DNA from: JADJPL01 sp049315745
Lineage (GTDB): Bacteria > Bacteroidota > Bacteroidia > Chitinophagales > Saprospiraceae
Direction of reading: 5' to 3'
Length of the DNA stretch: 33,265 nucleotides
Assembly (NCBI GenBank): GCA_049315745.1
Contig: JBMOJO010000013.1
Location: 1-33,265 of the forward strand
Shown: positions 22,779 to 31,112 of the stretch, in pieces
How the letters are laid out: the number at the start of each line of letters is the position of its first letter
How positions within the stretch are numbered: position 1 is the stretch's first letter
Program-made: the position numbers and the translations under genes
Notes under the pieces: model-generated
The model's database searches: none
Told to the model about the DNA's origin: nothing
Seen by the model: the letters and a program-made list of their open reading frames with translations, nothing else

Positions 22779-24875
22779 ATGAACAAGCTTCAATTCGAAA
22801 CGAGTCCATACTTATTGCAGCATGCGCATAATCCGGTGAACTGGTATGCCTGGAGGCCGGAGGCGTTTGAACGTGCAAGCGCGGAAGGTAAGCCCGTGCT
22901 GGTAAGCATCGGATACTCCACGTGCCACTGGTGCCACGTCATGGAGCGGGAAAGTTTTGAGGATCCGGAAGTTGCTGCGTTTATGAACCGGCATTTCATC
23001 AACATCAAAGTGGACCGTGAGGAGCGGCCTGATGTTGATCAAATTTATATGGACGCCTGCCAGGCGATCAATGGCTCCGGGGGCTGGCCGCTCAACTGTT
23101 TCCTGTTTCCCGATGGACGGCCTTTCTTCGCAGGCACTTACTATCCCCCTCGCCCTGCCTACAATCGTCCTTCCTGGATGCAATTGTTGCAGAAAATCGT
23201 TGATGTTTTTTCCAGTGAGCCGAACCTTGCCGCCCAACAGGCAGCGCGTCTTACAGCGGCAATCGCAGGATCGGAGGGGGCCCTGCTGGCACCCGCAAAG
23301 GACAACCCCGCAGAGGGATTATACCCGGTTTTGCCCTACAATATTTTCCATGGGCTGGAAAAGACTTTCGATAAATCCTCCGGTGGTTTTGGCGGGGCCC
23401 CTAAGTTTCCGGGCGCGATGGCCCTGGGCTTCCTGCTGGAATACCACTTTCTTACCGGCGACCGGGCCGCGCTCGAACATGTCGTTTTTTCCGTAAAAAA
23501 AATGGTTCGGGGAGGTATCTATGACCAGCTCGGCGGGGGCTTTGCCCGTTATGCTACGGATGATGCATGGTTGGTCCCGCATTTTGAAAAAATGCTGTAC
23601 GATAATGCCCTGCTGACCGCACTGCTGTCCGATCTTTACCGTTACACCAAAGACCCGTTCTACGCAGAAACGATCGCGGAAACCCTCGCTTTTGTGCAAC
23701 GGGAAATGACCGGCCCGGAGGGAGGTTTCTATGCAGCACTCGATGCCGACTCAGAGGGGCAGGAAGGAAAGTTTTATGTGTGGGGCTGGGACGAAATACA
23801 GGAGGCGCTCGGCTCCGAAGCCACCCTCTTTTGCGATTATTATGGCGTCGCCCCGGAAGGGAACTGGGAGGGCGTGAATATCCTTTGGCGCCCGCGTGGC
23901 CTCCCGGAATATGCGAGTGCTATTGGGCTGGCAGAAGATATCGTGCACCAACGGCTGCAAGCCGCCCGGCAGATACTTTTCGCACGACGCGCCAAACGGG
24001 TGCGTCCGGGGTTGGACACAAAATTCCTGCTCGATTGGAATGCGATGATGTGTTCCGCATTTGCGCGCGCCTTTCTTGCGCTCGGCGATCCCCGTTATCG
24101 CGATGCGGCAGAGCGCAATATTAATTTCCTGCTGGACCGCTTTCAGAAACCGGACGGCAACGGGCTTTATCACACCTATTCTGCGACGTCTGACGGCGGC
24201 AGGGCCCAGTACGATGCTTTCCTCGACGACTACGCTAACCTTATAGAGACACTGCTCGAGGTTTATACGATCACGTTCAACCCGTTCTACCTCAAACAAG
24301 CGAACGCTTTCTTACAATATGTGCTGCAAAATTTTTACGACGGCGACGCGAAATTGTTTTATTTTACATCCGGTGCGCCGGCTGATCTGGTCGTCCGGAA
24401 AAAAGAACTGATAGACAACGCTACCCCCTCCGGCAACGCGACGATGGCGCTCAACCTGCTTCGGCTGGGCACGCTATTGGGCGAAATGGCGTACCGGCAG
24501 GCCGCCCTGGAAATGTTGGCACGGGTTCAAGACAGTATGGAGCGCTATCCGGGCTCTTTCACGAAATGGGCCGCGGTGGCGTGCCGTGCAGTGTACCCGT
24601 CGTTCGAAGTGGCCGTAACAGGGCCTGAGGCCGGTGTTTTTGCTGCCAGGATACTGGAAAATTACTTGCCAAATATCGAAATCATGGCGGCGGAAAAGCC
24701 CGTTTCGGGGTTCCGCCTGCTGGAAGGCAGGGAAAATAGGGAAAAGACACTTATATATATATGTCGCGATTTTTCCTGCAGGATGCCCCAGGAACAAGTC
24801 GAACCTGCCCTCCGGCAATTAAAACCCGCCTGGATGGCGGGTGTTGACGATACCCCATCGGGTCAAATCCTTTGA
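22779..24875 (+). CDS. DUF255 thioredoxin-domain protein (YyaL / SPATA20 family)
   Basis: Protein of 698 aa. The N-terminal ~170 residues are the thioredoxin-like DUF255 domain: FETSPYLLQHAHNPVNWYAW, the redox motif CHWCH in GYSTCHWCHVMERESF, and INGSGGWPLNCFLFPDGRPF. The rest resembles the alpha/alpha-barrel of glycoside hydrolase-like proteins (DKSSGGFGGAPKFP, YDQLGGGFARYATD, VPHFEKMLYDNA, LDADSEGQEGKFYVW). The family is widespread from bacteria to man and its reaction is not established. The stop codon is separated by one base from the start of the PorP/SprF gene, so the two are translationally coupled, an unexpected link to the secretion cluster. Confidence 0.93.
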   Translation: MNKLQFETSPYLLQHAHNPVNWYAWRPEAFERASAEGKPVLVSIGYSTCHWCHVMERESFEDPEVAAFMNRHFINIKVDREERPDVDQIYMDACQAINGSGGWPLNCFLFPDGRPFFAGTYYPPRPAYNRPSWMQLLQKIVDVFSSEPNLAAQQAARLTAAIAGSEGALLAPAKDNPAEGLYPVLPYNIFHGLEKTFDKSSGGFGGAPKFPGAMALGFLLEYHFLTGDRAALEHVVFSVKKMVRGGIYDQLGGGFARYATDDAWLVPHFEKMLYDNALLTALLSDLYRYTKDPFYAETIAETLAFVQREMTGPEGGFYAALDADSEGQEGKFYVWGWDEIQEALGSEATLFCDYYGVAPEGNWEGVNILWRPRGLPEYASAIGLAEDIVHQRLQAARQILFARRAKRVRPGLDTKFLLDWNAMMCSAFARAFLALGDPRYRDAAERNINFLLDRFQKPDGNGLYHTYSATSDGGRAQYDAFLDDYANLIETLLEVYTITFNPFYLKQANAFLQYVLQNFYDGDAKLFYFTSGAPADLVVRKKELIDNATPSGNATMALNLLRLGTLLGEMAYRQAALEMLARVQDSMERYPGSFTKWAAVACRAVYPSFEVAVTGPEAGVFAARILENYLPNIEIMAAEKPVSGFRLLEGRENREKTLIYICRDFSCRMPQEQVEPALRQLKPAWMAGVDDTPSGQIL

Positions 24876-24876
24876 T

Positions 24877-25902
24877 ATGCGCAATAACCTGCTGCTTAGG
24901 TCCTTTACTGACGTGAAATCCCGCCGCGCCTGTCGTCGCCCCAAAGGTGTCTTGTCTGCCATTATGCTGTGCGGGACATTATTTTCGCTCCAGGCTCAAC
25001 AGGCTGCTCAGTCCACGCTCTCCATGTTTAACCCTTTTCAATGGAACCCGGCGTCCGCCGGATTGCAGGGCAATACGGCCGCCAATCTTGGCGCGCGTGT
25101 CCAGTGGGCCGGACTGGAAGGTAGGCCCGCTATGCAAACGGCTAATGTGCAGGCCCCTTTTGAAATCCTTGGCGGCGGCCTGGGGTTAAAACTCTCCAAC
25201 GATGTGTTGGGTGCGGCAATCGGCCAGCACGCAATGCTCGCCTATAGCTATCACCTGCCTATTGGGGAAGGACTGCTGGGACTGGGCATAGGCTCAGGGG
25301 TTACGCAAAGGGTACTCGACGGAGCAAGCCTGCGGACACCGGAAGGGCTGTACCAGGGGAATCTCACCGACCATCGCGACAACCTGCTCTCCGCAGGGCG
25401 GATGCAGGGAATGGCTCCAGTATTCGAGGCAGGTGTTTATTTCCGGAACCGCCGGCTCGAAGCAGGACTTGGCGCCACCAACCTGAACCGCCCCGCGTTG
25501 GATATGGGTAATTTTACGAGTGCCGAAATTCCCGCTTTTTACTTCAATACTGCACTAAACTTCGACCTGTCCACCGTCCTTAACCTCAGCCCCTCCCTTT
25601 GGGTACGAAGTGACGGCCTTCAGACCCAGACGGATTTCTCGCTAATGTTGCAATATAAAGATAATATCTCGGCGGGCGCTTCGTTAAGGGGTTATAGCGC
25701 GGAAAGCCTCGACGCCGTCGCCTTCATCGCCGGCTTCCGCCTCAGCGAAAAAATAAAGTTTGCTTACGCATACGATTTATCACTTTCGCCCCTCAGGCAA
25801 GTGAACAACGGCAGCCATGAGCTGCTGCTGATGTACGCGCTGCCCAAAATATTTGGCCGGATCAAACTGCCGCCGATTATTTATAACCCCAGGAACCTAT
25901 AG
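24877..25902 (+). CDS. PorP/SprF family type IX secretion outer membrane protein
   Basis: Outer membrane beta-barrel protein of 341 aa from the ATG at 24877, one base after the upstream stop (TGATATG). The N terminus is unusually long and basic before the signal core (GVLSAIMLCGTLFSLQAQ). The mature start QAAQSTLSMFNPFQWNPASAG matches the PorP/SprF pattern (QY..N.F..NPA.AG). Further features are alternating strands, the mid-region FRNRRLEAGLGATNLNRPAL and the C-terminal IKFAYAYDLSLSPLRQVNNGSHELLLMYAL typical of the family. PorP/SprF proteins act with the T9SS, partly as anchors for secreted adhesins such as SprB. It directly precedes gldK, as in many gliding Bacteroidota, though with a 212 nt gap. 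Confidence 0.92.
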   Translation: MRNNLLLRSFTDVKSRRACRRPKGVLSAIMLCGTLFSLQAQQAAQSTLSMFNPFQWNPASAGLQGNTAANLGARVQWAGLEGRPAMQTANVQAPFEILGGGLGLKLSNDVLGAAIGQHAMLAYSYHLPIGEGLLGLGIGSGVTQRVLDGASLRTPEGLYQGNLTDHRDNLLSAGRMQGMAPVFEAGVYFRNRRLEAGLGATNLNRPALDMGNFTSAEIPAFYFNTALNFDLSTVLNLSPSLWVRSDGLQTQTDFSLMLQYKDNISAGASLRGYSAESLDAVAFIAGFRLSEKIKFAYAYDLSLSPLRQVNNGSHELLLMYALPKIFGRIKLPPIIYNPRNL

Positions 25903-26114
25903 CCCGTCACGCCGGTGCAGGGCATTAACAAACTTTGTAGGGATTTTTGATAATAAGTTTCAATACACCGTCGTTAGCAAATAGCCTGTTCGATTAAATA
26001 TGCACAGCTTTTTCGCAATTTCGCATCTTTGCTTTTTTAAATTTTCGAAACCACCTATATTTACGGCGCTTTTTCAAGCCCGGATTAAATCTGAAGGAAA
26101 ACTCAGAAGTAAAC

Positions 26115-27377
26115 ATGAAAAACGTTCTTAAGTCCTCGCTATTCGCTTTGCTTTTCTCCCTTTATTCCTGCGGCAGCCAGGAAGGTGGCGAGCTCACCGG
26201 CGCGCTGGAGAGGCCATCATGGTCCCCCATCAACCCCTACGGTATGGTTTATGTACCTTCCGGAACGCTCATGGTAGGCCCCAGTGACCAGGACGTCAAC
26301 AGCACCTACGTCCAGCGTCCCAAACAAATTTCCATCCAGGGCTTCTACATGGACGAAACAGAAATCACCAACAATGAATACCGGCAATTCGTAGAATGGG
26401 TCAGGGATTCAATCGCCCGGGATCTTATGGGCCTGAAAGAACAGGACGACGATGGCAACGAGTTCCTGGATTGGCGCACGAAGATTGACTGGGAAGCTGA
26501 TGAACTGGATGCCTTGTACCTCGCCGATGGGGATATCTACCTCGGGCAAAAAATCATGGATGTAAGCCAATTCAATTATCGTTATAAATGGTTCAATTGG
26601 GACAAGGCCGCGCATGCGCCACGCCGGGGCGGCGATGATAAAAGCCAGGCAAAACTCAAGGATTTTACGGAGGAGGAAACGGTGAATATCTATCCCGATA
26701 CCTTGGTCTGGATCCGCGACTTTGCTTATTCCTATAACGAGCCGATGGCAAGGCAGTATTTCTTCCACCCCGCTTATGACGACTATCCCGTGGTGGGGGT
26801 AAGCTGGGCAATGGCCAAGGCATTTACCCACTGGCGTACCAAGTTGTACCTTTCTGCCCAGGAAAATAGCAAGGCGGCGATCAACTCCGAAGACTTCCGC
26901 CTTCCTTCGGAACACGAATGGGAGTATGCCGCCCGCGGGGGCCATGAACTTGCCCCGTATCCCTGGGGCGGCCCCTATATCCGCAACGCCAAGGGCTGCC
27001 TGCTGGCCAATTTCAAGCCCGGACGCGGCGACTATCCCGAAGATGGCGGCTTCTATACGGTCAAAGCCGATGCCTACTTCCCCAATGACTATGGCCTCTA
27101 CAATATGGCCGGCAACGTATCCGAGTGGACCAACAGCGCGTTCCACGAAAATTTCTACTCGTTCATGAGCGATCTTAACCCCAACTATTCCGTCAGTGCC
27201 GATGAGGAAGAAAATATCGCCAATAAACGAAAGGTCGTCCGTGGCGGGTCGTGGAAAGATATTCACTATTTCCTACAGACAGGCACCCGGGATTGGGAGT
27301 ACCAGGATACCACCAAGTCCTATATCGGGTTCCGCTGTGTGCTGACCTTCCTGGGGCGCTCTATTAATGATTTCTAA
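26115..27377 (+). CDS. gldK: Gliding motility / type IX secretion lipoprotein GldK
   Basis: Outer membrane lipoprotein of 420 aa, known from other species to form a large periplasmic ring with GldN (PorK/PorN). The signal peptide ends in a lipobox (SLYSC). The body is a formylglycine-generating-enzyme-like (SUMF1) fold: PYGMVYVPSGTLMVGPSDQD, FYMDETEITNNEYRQFVEWV, YPVVGVSWAMAKAFTHW, FRLPSEHEWEYAARGG, YNMAGNVSEWTNSAF, KVVRGGSWKD and the terminal YIGFRCV. First of gldKLMN. A 14 bp hairpin with a short T run lies between it and gldL and may lower downstream expression. Confidence 0.96.
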   Translation: MKNVLKSSLFALLFSLYSCGSQEGGELTGALERPSWSPINPYGMVYVPSGTLMVGPSDQDVNSTYVQRPKQISIQGFYMDETEITNNEYRQFVEWVRDSIARDLMGLKEQDDDGNEFLDWRTKIDWEADELDALYLADGDIYLGQKIMDVSQFNYRYKWFNWDKAAHAPRRGGDDKSQAKLKDFTEEETVNIYPDTLVWIRDFAYSYNEPMARQYFFHPAYDDYPVVGVSWAMAKAFTHWRTKLYLSAQENSKAAINSEDFRLPSEHEWEYAARGGHELAPYPWGGPYIRNAKGCLLANFKPGRGDYPEDGGFYTVKADAYFPNDYGLYNMAGNVSEWTNSAFHENFYSFMSDLNPNYSVSADEEENIANKRKVVRGGSWKDIHYFLQTGTRDWEYQDTTKSYIGFRCVLTFLGRSINDF

Positions 27378-27400
27378 ATTTCGGCGCTTCAAAAAAATAT

Positions 27401-27433
27401 AAGGATATTGTGCCCCCGGCACAATATCCTTTT
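27401..27433 (+). terminator. Hairpin attenuator between gldK and gldL
   Basis: AAGGATATTGTGCC (27401-27414) pairs perfectly with 27418-27431 across the loop CCC, followed by TTTT. The U tract is short, so partial termination or mRNA-end protection is more likely than a full stop. It lies 24 nt after the gldK stop and about 60 nt before gldL. No convincing promoter for gldL was seen downstream. Confidence 0.6.
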
Positions 27434-27493
27434 GCATAAGTAGATTTTTTCATCCGTCAAATCCTTTCGCTAATCCTTTAAATACCGTATAAA

Positions 27494-28126
27494 ATGGCAA
27501 ATTTTCTTAAGTCTTCAGGTTTCAAGTATGTCAAAAACCTCCTCATTGGAGTCGGGGCTTCGGTCGTCCTGCTCGGGGCACTTTTCAAAATCCAATCCTG
27601 GCCCCTGGCAGACGAAATGCTGACTGGAGGGATGATCACTGAAGCGGTGCTCTTTTTCTTCCTCGGTATCATCGGCCCGGAAAAAGACTATTACTGGGAA
27701 AAATTATACCCTGGCCTCGATAAGTATAATTTGCCGATCGAGCCAATCACGGCATCGCCCGTCGGTATCGCTGAAACGGGCAAGACAACCGTGCCGCCTT
27801 TGAACGGCGAAGTGGTGGAGCAACAGCTCGGCGGTATGCTTTCCGAATTGCAGGTCATGGCTAAAAGCCTTTCCTCCCTCAAAGCCCTTCAGGAAGTGGA
27901 CTTTTCCGGTACAAAAGATCAGTTGAAGGCAATGACCAACTTCTATTCAAAGCTCAATGAAGCAATGGCAGACCTGCAGGATTCCGTCGAAGAGACGAAA
28001 GCCTATAAGGACCACCTGAGCGAGCTCAACAAGAACATCGGCCGCCTCAACAACAGCTATGCCACGCTCAACAATGTCTATGGCAGTGTGATCACGGCCA
28101 TGGCCAGCGTAGGCAAGCAATCCTGA
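27494..28126 (+). CDS. gldL: Type IX secretion motor protein GldL
   Basis: Inner membrane protein of 210 aa that forms a pentamer around a GldM dimer and conducts protons to drive secretion and gliding. Two N-terminal helices are clear: about 14-31 (NLLIGVGASVVLLGALFK) and 47-60 (MITEAVLFFFLGII). E50 within the second is in the position of the essential membrane Glu of characterised GldL. Between them is the family motif KIQSWPLADEM. The cytoplasmic C-terminal part (about 105-210) is amphipathic and coiled-coil-like (LSELQVMAKSLSSLKALQEV, MADLQDSVEETKAYKDHLSE). Confidence 0.95.
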   Translation: MANFLKSSGFKYVKNLLIGVGASVVLLGALFKIQSWPLADEMLTGGMITEAVLFFFLGIIGPEKDYYWEKLYPGLDKYNLPIEPITASPVGIAETGKTTVPPLNGEVVEQQLGGMLSELQVMAKSLSSLKALQEVDFSGTKDQLKAMTNFYSKLNEAMADLQDSVEETKAYKDHLSELNKNIGRLNNSYATLNNVYGSVITAMASVGKQS

Positions 28127-28350
28127 TTTTTTTCGCGCTACCCCGGTTGCCCGTCGCAACTACTCAACTATACCCCAAGTCCTAAACGACTGACACAATA
28201 CCAACAGAGGTTTGTGAAAAGCGATGCGATGAAAGTCCTTTCACCCGCTTGACGGAATAAAGTTCCGAAACGCAGGCACAAAGCGCCTTTTGACCCTCCA
28301 TTTACACCTCGTAGTTGCCTAATTTTTTTTAAAATAAAAAAATCCGGACT

Positions 28351-29955
28351 ATGTCTATTCCAAAGGAGCCCCGGCAATTGATGATCAACCTGATGTATCT
28401 GGTGTTGACCGCCATGCTGGCCCTCAATGTATCCGCTAAAATTATAAATGCGTTCTTTGTCATTGACCGCGGTATCAAGAACAGCAACGAAATTTTCGAT
28501 AAGTCCAATGAATTCGCAATGTCCTCCCTGGCAAAAAGTGTGGAGCAGGATGCAGAGCGCTACCAGCCCCTCTTGAAAGCCGCACAGGAAGCCAAGGGCA
28601 TCTCCTCGGAGTTCAACGGCTATGTGGAATCCCTCCGCGCGGCTATGGTGGACGAAACGGGGGGGTACTACACGGCCGAGGAAGATGAAGAACACGCCGG
28701 ACAGCCAAAGGGCATGAAAAATAAGGACGTGACTACCCGATACCTGGTGAACGAAGGTAAAGGCGCAGAACTGGAGCAGCGGATCAATGAAACCAGGGAA
28801 AAACTGGTAAGCCTCATGCGATCGCTGATCGGTACACCGGGTACGGCGATTACTGCAGAAACAGTAGCCGAACTGGAGAGAAGTATCTCCCTCAAAGTGG
28901 ATGAAGCCTGGAAAAAGGATAAGTCGGCACTGAAGAAAAACAAAAATATTGACTGGGCGTCTTATACGTTCAACCAGATGCCCCTGGCTTCAGTATTTCC
29001 GCTCCTGACCAAAATCCAAAATGACATGAAGAGCTCCGAGGCCGCTATCCTCAACTATCTGGTTGGCCAGGTCGGCGCTACAACGTTTAAAGTGGACCAG
29101 TTTATTCCGATTTCTTCTGCTAAAAAGAGCTATATCATCGCAGGGGAAAACTACGAATCTGAAATCTCCGTCGGCGCAAGCTCCAAGTCTATCACCGACA
29201 ACGTCGTGATCAGCGTGGATGGCCGGCCGCTGAAGGTGGAAAATGGCATCGCGAAATTCACTGCCGGTTCTTCCACCACGGGCGTTCGGAGCTATAAGGT
29301 GGACGTTACCCTTACCAATCCGACGACCAAGAAGCGGGAGACGTATTCGAAAGTGTTCGAATACGAAGTAGGACGGCGCAATGTGACGGTCTCTGCAGAT
29401 AAGATGAACGTCTTCTACATCGGCGTGGATAACCCGATCTCTGTAGTTGCGGCAGGCGTCTCTACGAATACCCTGCGGGTAACCGGCAGCGGAGGGGGTA
29501 TCTCATTGGTGCCCGACGGCGCCGGAAAGTACACTGTGAAAGCCGGGTCTGTGACCAACGAGGCAACAATCGGGGTTTCAGGGGAAGGGCTTCCCCTGTC
29601 CAGTTTCAAATTCAGGGTCAAGCGTATTCCGGATCCGGTTGCCAAGCTGGGGACTTCTACCGGCGGGGATATTGGCAACGGGGAGTTTAAGGCCCAGGCG
29701 GGCCTGGTGCCTATCCTCGAAAATTTTGACTTCGATGCCCGCTGTACGATCCAGGGCTTCAACCTGATTTATTCGGCGCCCCGGCAAGATCCGGTCGAGA
29801 TCAGCAACCCGGGCGCTGTGTTCAACGCCGAATCCCGTGCGGCCATTAACAAGGCAAAGCCCGGTGATCGCTACTTTTTCGATAATGTGCGGGCAAAATG
29901 CCCTGGCGACGATGTAGGCCGGAAAATCAACTCCCTGGCATTCAAAATCCGCTGA
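28351..29955 (+). CDS. gldM: Type IX secretion motor protein GldM
   Basis: Motor partner of GldL, 534 aa. It begins with the hallmark MSIPKEPRQLMINLMYLVLTA, a cytoplasmic tail running into one transmembrane helix (about 11-32), then the long periplasmic part of helical and beta domains (D1-D4). The C-terminal domains (FDFDARCTIQGFNLIYSAP, PGDRYFFDNVRAKCPGDD) contact the GldK/GldN ring. The 224 nt gap from gldL holds no gene and ends in an A/T-rich stretch just before the ATG; whether it contains a promoter is unclear. Confidence 0.96.
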   Translation: MSIPKEPRQLMINLMYLVLTAMLALNVSAKIINAFFVIDRGIKNSNEIFDKSNEFAMSSLAKSVEQDAERYQPLLKAAQEAKGISSEFNGYVESLRAAMVDETGGYYTAEEDEEHAGQPKGMKNKDVTTRYLVNEGKGAELEQRINETREKLVSLMRSLIGTPGTAITAETVAELERSISLKVDEAWKKDKSALKKNKNIDWASYTFNQMPLASVFPLLTKIQNDMKSSEAAILNYLVGQVGATTFKVDQFIPISSAKKSYIIAGENYESEISVGASSKSITDNVVISVDGRPLKVENGIAKFTAGSSTTGVRSYKVDVTLTNPTTKKRETYSKVFEYEVGRRNVTVSADKMNVFYIGVDNPISVVAAGVSTNTLRVTGSGGGISLVPDGAGKYTVKAGSVTNEATIGVSGEGLPLSSFKFRVKRIPDPVAKLGTSTGGDIGNGEFKAQAGLVPILENFDFDARCTIQGFNLIYSAPRQDPVEISNPGAVFNAESRAAINKAKPGDRYFFDNVRAKCPGDDVGRKINSLAFKIR

Positions 29956-30071
29956 TCCTTCTTTGCCCGGGAAGATAGGGTGCAAAACGGTTAAAATAAG
30001 CCCTGGAATGTCGTCGTTAAATACTTTCGGACGGAAATCGCCGTTCTTATGGTTATAAAACACAATATCCG

Positions 30072-30965
30072 ATGAAACTTGTATTAAAATCCCTTGTACT
30101 TATCCTGGCCACGGCCGGTATTCCTTCCTTCGCAGGGGCACAATCCCTGCCCGGAAATATTCAGACCACGGAGTCCGGACGGGAATTGCGTCCTGCCCCA
30201 CTGGACGATATCACGGAAACGACCACAATCAACCGACGCATCCTGGCGTATGATACGCCCCGGGAAGCCGATGTGTTCTGGAAAAGACGGGTATGGCGGG
30301 TAGTCGATGTCCGCGAAAAAGTGAACCAGCCCTTTGGATACGAGAAGCGCCCGCTCATTCAGGTGCTGCTCGACGCCGCAATGAAAGGGGTGGAAGACCC
30401 TAACAGCCCCCTGCCGCCGCTGCGTGTGTTCTCCGACGAGGACTTCAAAATAGAAATGGATACCGCCGCACTGAATGCCAAACTTTACAAAATGGATACA
30501 GTTCCTGTAACGAATCCGGAAACCTTTGAAACGACCATGCAGATCGTTAAAAATGATCTCAACCCAAAAGACGTGCAGCGCTTCCGGATAAAGGAAATTT
30601 ATTACTTCGATAAGGAGGCTTCGGTGATGAAGGTACGTATTCTGGGGATCGCCCCCATAAAACAGATCTTCACTTCCACCGGCGAAGCAATCGGCGATGC
30701 TCCGGTCTTCTGGATCTATTACCCCGAGGCGAGGGAGTATCTTGCCCGCGAAAGGGTATTCAACGAGGGCAATGATGCCAGCCCGCTCTCCTGGGAAGAT
30801 ATTTTTGAAAACCGCTACTTCTCCAGCTATATCTTCAAGGCTTCCAACGTGAAGGATAAGCGCCTCGAGGACTTCTTCCCCAACAGCCGGCGGGATTTGC
30901 TCATGGAAGCCGAGAAAATCAAAAACGAGATCTTCAACTTCGAACAGGACCTCTGGACGTATTGA
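30072..30965 (+). CDS. gldN: Gliding motility / type IX secretion protein GldN
   Basis: Periplasmic ring component of 297 aa that binds GldK (PorN/PorK). It has a cleavable signal peptide (about 1-24, ending PSFAGAQ) and no lipobox. Typical sequence includes DVFWKRRVWRVVDVREKVNQP, FSDEDFKIEMDT, RFRIKEIYYFDKEASVMKVR, YPEAREYLARERVFN and the C-terminal SWEDIFENRYFSSYIFKASN. It completes the gldKLMN cluster, 116 nt after gldM. A long hairpin 40 nt downstream separates it from the convergent helicase gene. Confidence 0.96.
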   Translation: MKLVLKSLVLILATAGIPSFAGAQSLPGNIQTTESGRELRPAPLDDITETTTINRRILAYDTPREADVFWKRRVWRVVDVREKVNQPFGYEKRPLIQVLLDAAMKGVEDPNSPLPPLRVFSDEDFKIEMDTAALNAKLYKMDTVPVTNPETFETTMQIVKNDLNPKDVQRFRIKEIYYFDKEASVMKVRILGIAPIKQIFTSTGEAIGDAPVFWIYYPEAREYLARERVFNEGNDASPLSWEDIFENRYFSSYIFKASNVKDKRLEDFFPNSRRDLLMEAEKIKNEIFNFEQDLWTY

Positions 30966-31004
30966 TCCGGCCCATACTGCCGGCTGCGATACTTTCGATA
31001 TATT

Positions 31005-31067
31005 TTGGGCCGTGGCCTGTGTCCGGCTGCCTGCATGGCGGCCTCCCGGATACAAGCCACGGCCCAA
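31005..31067. terminator. Long hairpin between convergent gldN and helicase genes
   Basis: TTGGGCCGTGGCCTGTGTCC (from 31005) pairs with the segment ending at 31067, with two mismatched positions that could be G-U pairs on one strand. The loop region is about 20 nt. It lacks a long T tract, but its place between two converging genes suggests a two-way transcription barrier. Confidence 0.6.
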
Positions 31068-31112
31068 ACTGCTTTTGGGCCTGTCGGGACGTCCGGGGCT
31101 AAAATATGCCGT

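Noticed and set aside
26409..27266. Antisense frame of 285 codons opposite gldK
   Set aside because: gldK has complete SUMF1-type motifs on the other strand; the antisense product resembles no family.
28127..28350. Small gene between gldL and gldM
   Set aside because: Only very short frames such as a seven-codon one near 28229; nothing with a plausible length or start context.
30084..31067. Antisense frame of 327 codons opposite gldN
   Set aside because: It covers gldN almost fully in antisense and has no start-region or domain support.
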